Origin: Myxococcales bacterium
Lineage (GTDB): Bacteria > Myxococcota_A > Polyangia > Fen-1088
Assembly: GCA_022184915.1 (NCBI GenBank)
Contig: JAGTJU010000007.1
Span: 173,327 to 237,326, forward strand
Length of the DNA stretch: 64,000 nucleotides
Direction: 5' to 3'
In this document: piece after piece, positions 61,457 to 64,000 of the stretch
Layout of the letters: each line of letters starts with the position of its first letter
Numbering within the stretch: position 1 is the first letter of the stretch
The notes under the pieces: generated by a model
Told to the model about the DNA's origin: nothing
The model's input: only the letters and a program-made list of their open reading frames with translations
The model's database searches: none
Position numbers and translations under genes: made by a program

Positions 61457-63545
61457 CGACGCCATTGAGGAATCGGTCGCGGCGGTAACGCCCAAGGCCG
61501 AACCGCCTCAGGATCAGTCTCCTGGCTTCGACGGAAGGTCCCCGAAGACCTTGGCGGCTGCCCTGTGCCAAAGGCTTTTGTCGGTAACGAACATCAAGAC
61601 GATAGTGCTGCTTGCTGCCATCGGCGCATCCGTCGGGTTCTGCGCGTTTGGTTTTGGCATTCGCCCCAAGCTCGAGGCCTACGTTGGCCAAAACCGTTTG
61701 TCGTGGAAGCTCCGGTACTGGCTGCAGTGGACGATGATCGGAGGCGTTATGGTCTCCCTGGTAGCCGCGGGCGCGTTGTGGCTTCGGACGCGGCGGACCC
61801 AGCCACAGACAGCGGCTCTGTGGACACGGCGGCTGGCGCCATTGACAGGACTTGCTTTCCTTCCGACCCTCACGGACTCAAGGGTGTGGCAAGGCAACGA
61901 ACTTGCGATTCTGGTTCTGGTCAATCTCTTTTCACTCACGATTCTCAAGTCGATCGTCACGAGCCAAGACGCGGCCCTCCGATTGAGCGTCTCGCCGAAG
62001 CCGCGTTCCGTCCTTCTGATCCGGGTGTCTTGCTTTCTGGAGCGTCAGGCGACCTTTTGGGGACGGCAACAAAAACTTCCGCTCTTGACGGTGTTCGCAG
62101 GAGTAGCGGTCTACGCAGTTTACTTTTCATTCCACACGATTCAGACCCACTATCGGTTGGGTACCCAGTCGTTCGACCTCGCCCTCGAAGACAATCTGGT
62201 CTGGAACGCGGTCAATGGCGGTCCCCTGTTCAAGATGTCGCCCTTCGGGGGCCCCGACGCCACCCACGCGGGGAACCACCAGACGTATTTCGCGTTCGTC
62301 ATCGGCCTCATTTATCGCTTCTTTCCGGGTCCCCAGACGCTGCTCATCGTCCAAGCAGTCCTCATGGGTGCAGCGGCAATTCCGCTCTTCTACCTGGGTC
62401 GAAGTCGCCTCGGCCCCTGGTCCGCCGCCGCCATTGCCTGGCTGTACCTGCTTTACCCGCCTCTTCACGGGGCAGCGCTTTACGACTTCCACTACTTGCC
62501 CCTTGGAACGGTATTCCTATGGGCCGCGCTCGCATTCGTCGAAGCGCGCCGCCCGTTGTTGATGGTCCTATCCATAGTGCTTGCCGCCTCAGTCCGCGAG
62601 GACGTCAACGCCATGATGGCGGTACTGGGCCTACTGCTCATCGTGGAAGGAAAGCATGTCCCCGCTGGCCTTTTATTCACGGCGATCGGAGGGCTAGCCT
62701 TCGGTATTCTCAAGTTTGTCGTAATGCCAAGATATACGGGTGGACATCAGTCCTTCGTACATCAGTACCAGGATTTGGTTCCAAAGGGGGGAGCGGGGTA
62801 TCCGGCTGTTCTCGTAACGATATTCACGAACCCCGTGTATACGCTCAAGACGCTGCTGGAGGGCGACAAGCTGATTTACGTCCTACAGATATTCACGCCA
62901 CTCGCATTTTTTCCTTTGCGTCGCGCAGTCGGATTCCTCGGCTGTTTGGTTGGATTCTTCTTCACTCTCCTGTCAACGCGCTACCCGCCCCAGATCCAGA
63001 TCTCATTTCAGTACACGACGTACTGGACGACCTTCTTGTTCGTCTTACTTGTGAACAATCTAAGTTGGGTCCGGACAACACTCGATACGACTCACAAAAA
63101 CCTAAGCCGTGCTTATCTTGCGGTGGTTGTGTGCGCGACGATGGTCTGCTCGTACCAATACGGTGCTCTCCTAGAAACGCGAAATACCCGCGGTGGATTC
63201 GGCCAATACAGATTCGGTCTGAAACCAGAGGACCACGAGCGGCACCGACAGGTCTACGAGTTGATAGGTCTCGTCCCCAACGATGCCAAGATTGTCGCTT
63301 CGGAGCTGCTCGTGCCTCACGTTTCATCCCGCAAGGACGCCTACACACTAAGAACCGGGTACTTCGATGCCGAGTACGCCTTGTTCGAGATGCCAACTCA
63401 TGGGGACGAAGGGCGAGCACTCAAGCCAGCTCTTGCGAGCGGAACTTTTGGCGTCGTTGCAATACGAGGTAACTACGCCCTCGCAAAGAGACGCCATCCG
63501 AGCACAAAAAACGGACTGGTCCTGGATCGCATTCACGGCGACTGA
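61425..63545 (+). CDS. DUF2079-type integral membrane protein
   Basis: A protein of about 706 residues with a soluble N-terminal stretch and some 10-12 membrane segments (AIGASVGFCAFGFGI, LVNLFSLTILKSI, AAAIAWLYLLYPPLHG, VVVCATMVCSYQYG). The conserved FDLALEDNLVWN, FGGPDATHAGNHQTYFAF and LYDFHYLPLG segments are those of the DUF2079 group, which resembles glycosyltransferases of the GT-C fold. It may transfer a sugar from the lipid carrier made by its upstream GT2 neighbour. Start is GTG 61425 or TTG 61407/61428; all overlap the GT2 stop. Codon use is less GC-rich than most genes here. Confidence 0.82.
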   Translation: MLIPTPPNGANDAIEESVAAVTPKAEPPQDQSPGFDGRSPKTLAAALCQRLLSVTNIKTIVLLAAIGASVGFCAFGFGIRPKLEAYVGQNRLSWKLRYWLQWTMIGGVMVSLVAAGALWLRTRRTQPQTAALWTRRLAPLTGLAFLPTLTDSRVWQGNELAILVLVNLFSLTILKSIVTSQDAALRLSVSPKPRSVLLIRVSCFLERQATFWGRQQKLPLLTVFAGVAVYAVYFSFHTIQTHYRLGTQSFDLALEDNLVWNAVNGGPLFKMSPFGGPDATHAGNHQTYFAFVIGLIYRFFPGPQTLLIVQAVLMGAAAIPLFYLGRSRLGPWSAAAIAWLYLLYPPLHGAALYDFHYLPLGTVFLWAALAFVEARRPLLMVLSIVLAASVREDVNAMMAVLGLLLIVEGKHVPAGLLFTAIGGLAFGILKFVVMPRYTGGHQSFVHQYQDLVPKGGAGYPAVLVTIFTNPVYTLKTLLEGDKLIYVLQIFTPLAFFPLRRAVGFLGCLVGFFFTLLSTRYPPQIQISFQYTTYWTTFLFVLLVNNLSWVRTTLDTTHKNLSRAYLAVVVCATMVCSYQYGALLETRNTRGGFGQYRFGLKPEDHERHRQVYELIGLVPNDAKIVASELLVPHVSSRKDAYTLRTGYFDAEYALFEMPTHGDEGRALKPALASGTFGVVAIRGNYALAKRRHPSTKNGLVLDRIHGD

Positions 63546-63632
63546 ATTTAGAGAGAAGCACTCGCCGAATCGAAGCTCCGAAGATGCGGTATTGACTGCC
63601 CGACGCCTCAACCGAACAAGAGGAAGTGCATC

Positions 63633-63719
63633 GTGAATCAGTCAGAGAGTCACTCGAAGACAGTGTTTCCCTTGATCCTGACGGGAACCGCATTCCGGCT
63701 ATGTAGCGAGGGCAACTGA
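63633..63719 (+). CDS. Possible 28-residue leader peptide
   Basis: A very short frame starting at GTG with AGGAAG 7 bases upstream and ending one base before the ATG of the next gene. It would encode a polar peptide (NQSESHSKTVFPLILTG). It could be a leader coupling translation to the downstream membrane protein, or chance; I treat it as doubtful. Confidence 0.2.
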   Translation: MNQSESHSKTVFPLILTGTAFRLCSEGN

Positions 63720-63720
63720 G

Positions 63721-64000
63721 ATGACGAATCACGCCGACTCACCAGTGCGCGCAGGAGTGCTCGAGCGCGGACCGAAGATGGGCCTACGGATCCTCTCCGT
63801 ATTCGTCTGGATCGCCAGCCTACTTGCAGCCGTGGGATTCTTGGCGGAAAGGGCCATCCCAAAGGAGACGCACGCACTCCTCCGCACACTCGTTGCTCTC
63901 GCCCTGGTACTTGGTCCCACCCTGGGCGGAGCGTCAGCTCTTGCTCGAAACGCAGGTGGGTTGCGCCCGCTCGTTCATAGATTGTCGACCGCACCATTAG
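63721..64000 (+). CDS. Membrane protein, truncated at the right edge
   Basis: A 93-residue N-terminal fragment starting ATG 63721, with GAGGG 8 bases upstream, and running off the window. Two hydrophobic segments are visible (LRILSVFVWIASLLAAVGF and LRTLVALALVLGPTLGGA). The family cannot be told from this length. Position after the GT2 and DUF2079-type genes suggests a further part of the same surface-glycan region. Confidence 0.7.
   Translation, partial: MTNHADSPVRAGVLERGPKMGLRILSVFVWIASLLAAVGFLAERAIPKETHALLRTLVALALVLGPTLGGASALARNAGGLRPLVHRLSTAPL

Overview
The window is GC-rich, densely packed bacterial chromosome. The gene content points to a member of the Myxococcota or a close deltaproteobacterial relative. 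The pointers are eukaryote-like Ser/Thr kinase and PP2C genes, a sigma-54 activator beside a type IV pilus operon, very long TPR proteins, Pro/Ala-rich signalling proteins, and an exported nuclease-like protein ending in a MYXO-CTERM-like tail. No phage, insertion sequence, CRISPR array or replication origin was recognised. Assignments are by reading the sequence, not by database search.

Layout. 0-2 kb: a truncated metallophosphoesterase diverges from an MFS transporter. 1.9-7.2 kb: a complete pyruvate dehydrogenase cluster (E1 alpha, E1 beta, E2, E3) followed by a small acidic protein. 7.3-11.5 kb: a membrane Ser/Thr kinase divergent from a TonB-like protein, then a CPBP intramembrane protease. 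11.5-17.2 kb: an accessory-looking minus-strand block with a winged-helix-like protein, a GIDE-like membrane protein, a DGQHR-motif protein, a small unknown protein and a HAD phosphatase fused to a HerA-like ATPase. A tRNA-Leu(GAG) with clear promoter and terminator lies inside this block. 17.3-32.8 kb: a repeat-containing exported protein, an endonuclease/exonuclease/phosphatase-fold protein, a 2672-residue TPR protein, an exported Gfo/Idh/MocA protein, hemF and a second TPR protein.

33-46.2 kb is one minus-strand stretch. It runs sigma-54 activator, pilM-N-O-P-Q, aroK, a lipoprotein, a roadblock protein, aroQ, accB, accC. Many of these genes overlap by a few bases (ATGA or TAATG), so translational coupling is likely. 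It combines pilus assembly, the shikimate pathway and acetyl-CoA carboxylase. PilQ is unusual in carrying about 660 residues of coiled coil between its amino-terminal and secretin domains.

46.5-64 kb: an alpha/beta hydrolase, then a tightly coupled glpK - PP2C phosphatase - ArsA-like ATPase operon, the phoH-ybeY pair divergent from mazG, a large exported protein of unknown function, valS, a receiver-domain protein with a PopZ-like tail, and a surface-glycan-type region (GT2 glycosyltransferase, DUF2079-type membrane protein, truncated membrane protein) with less GC-biased codon use than the rest.

The best candidates for something not yet described are the coiled-coil PilQ, the HAD-HerA fusion, the DGQHR protein with its small partner, and the glpK-PP2C-ArsA coupling.
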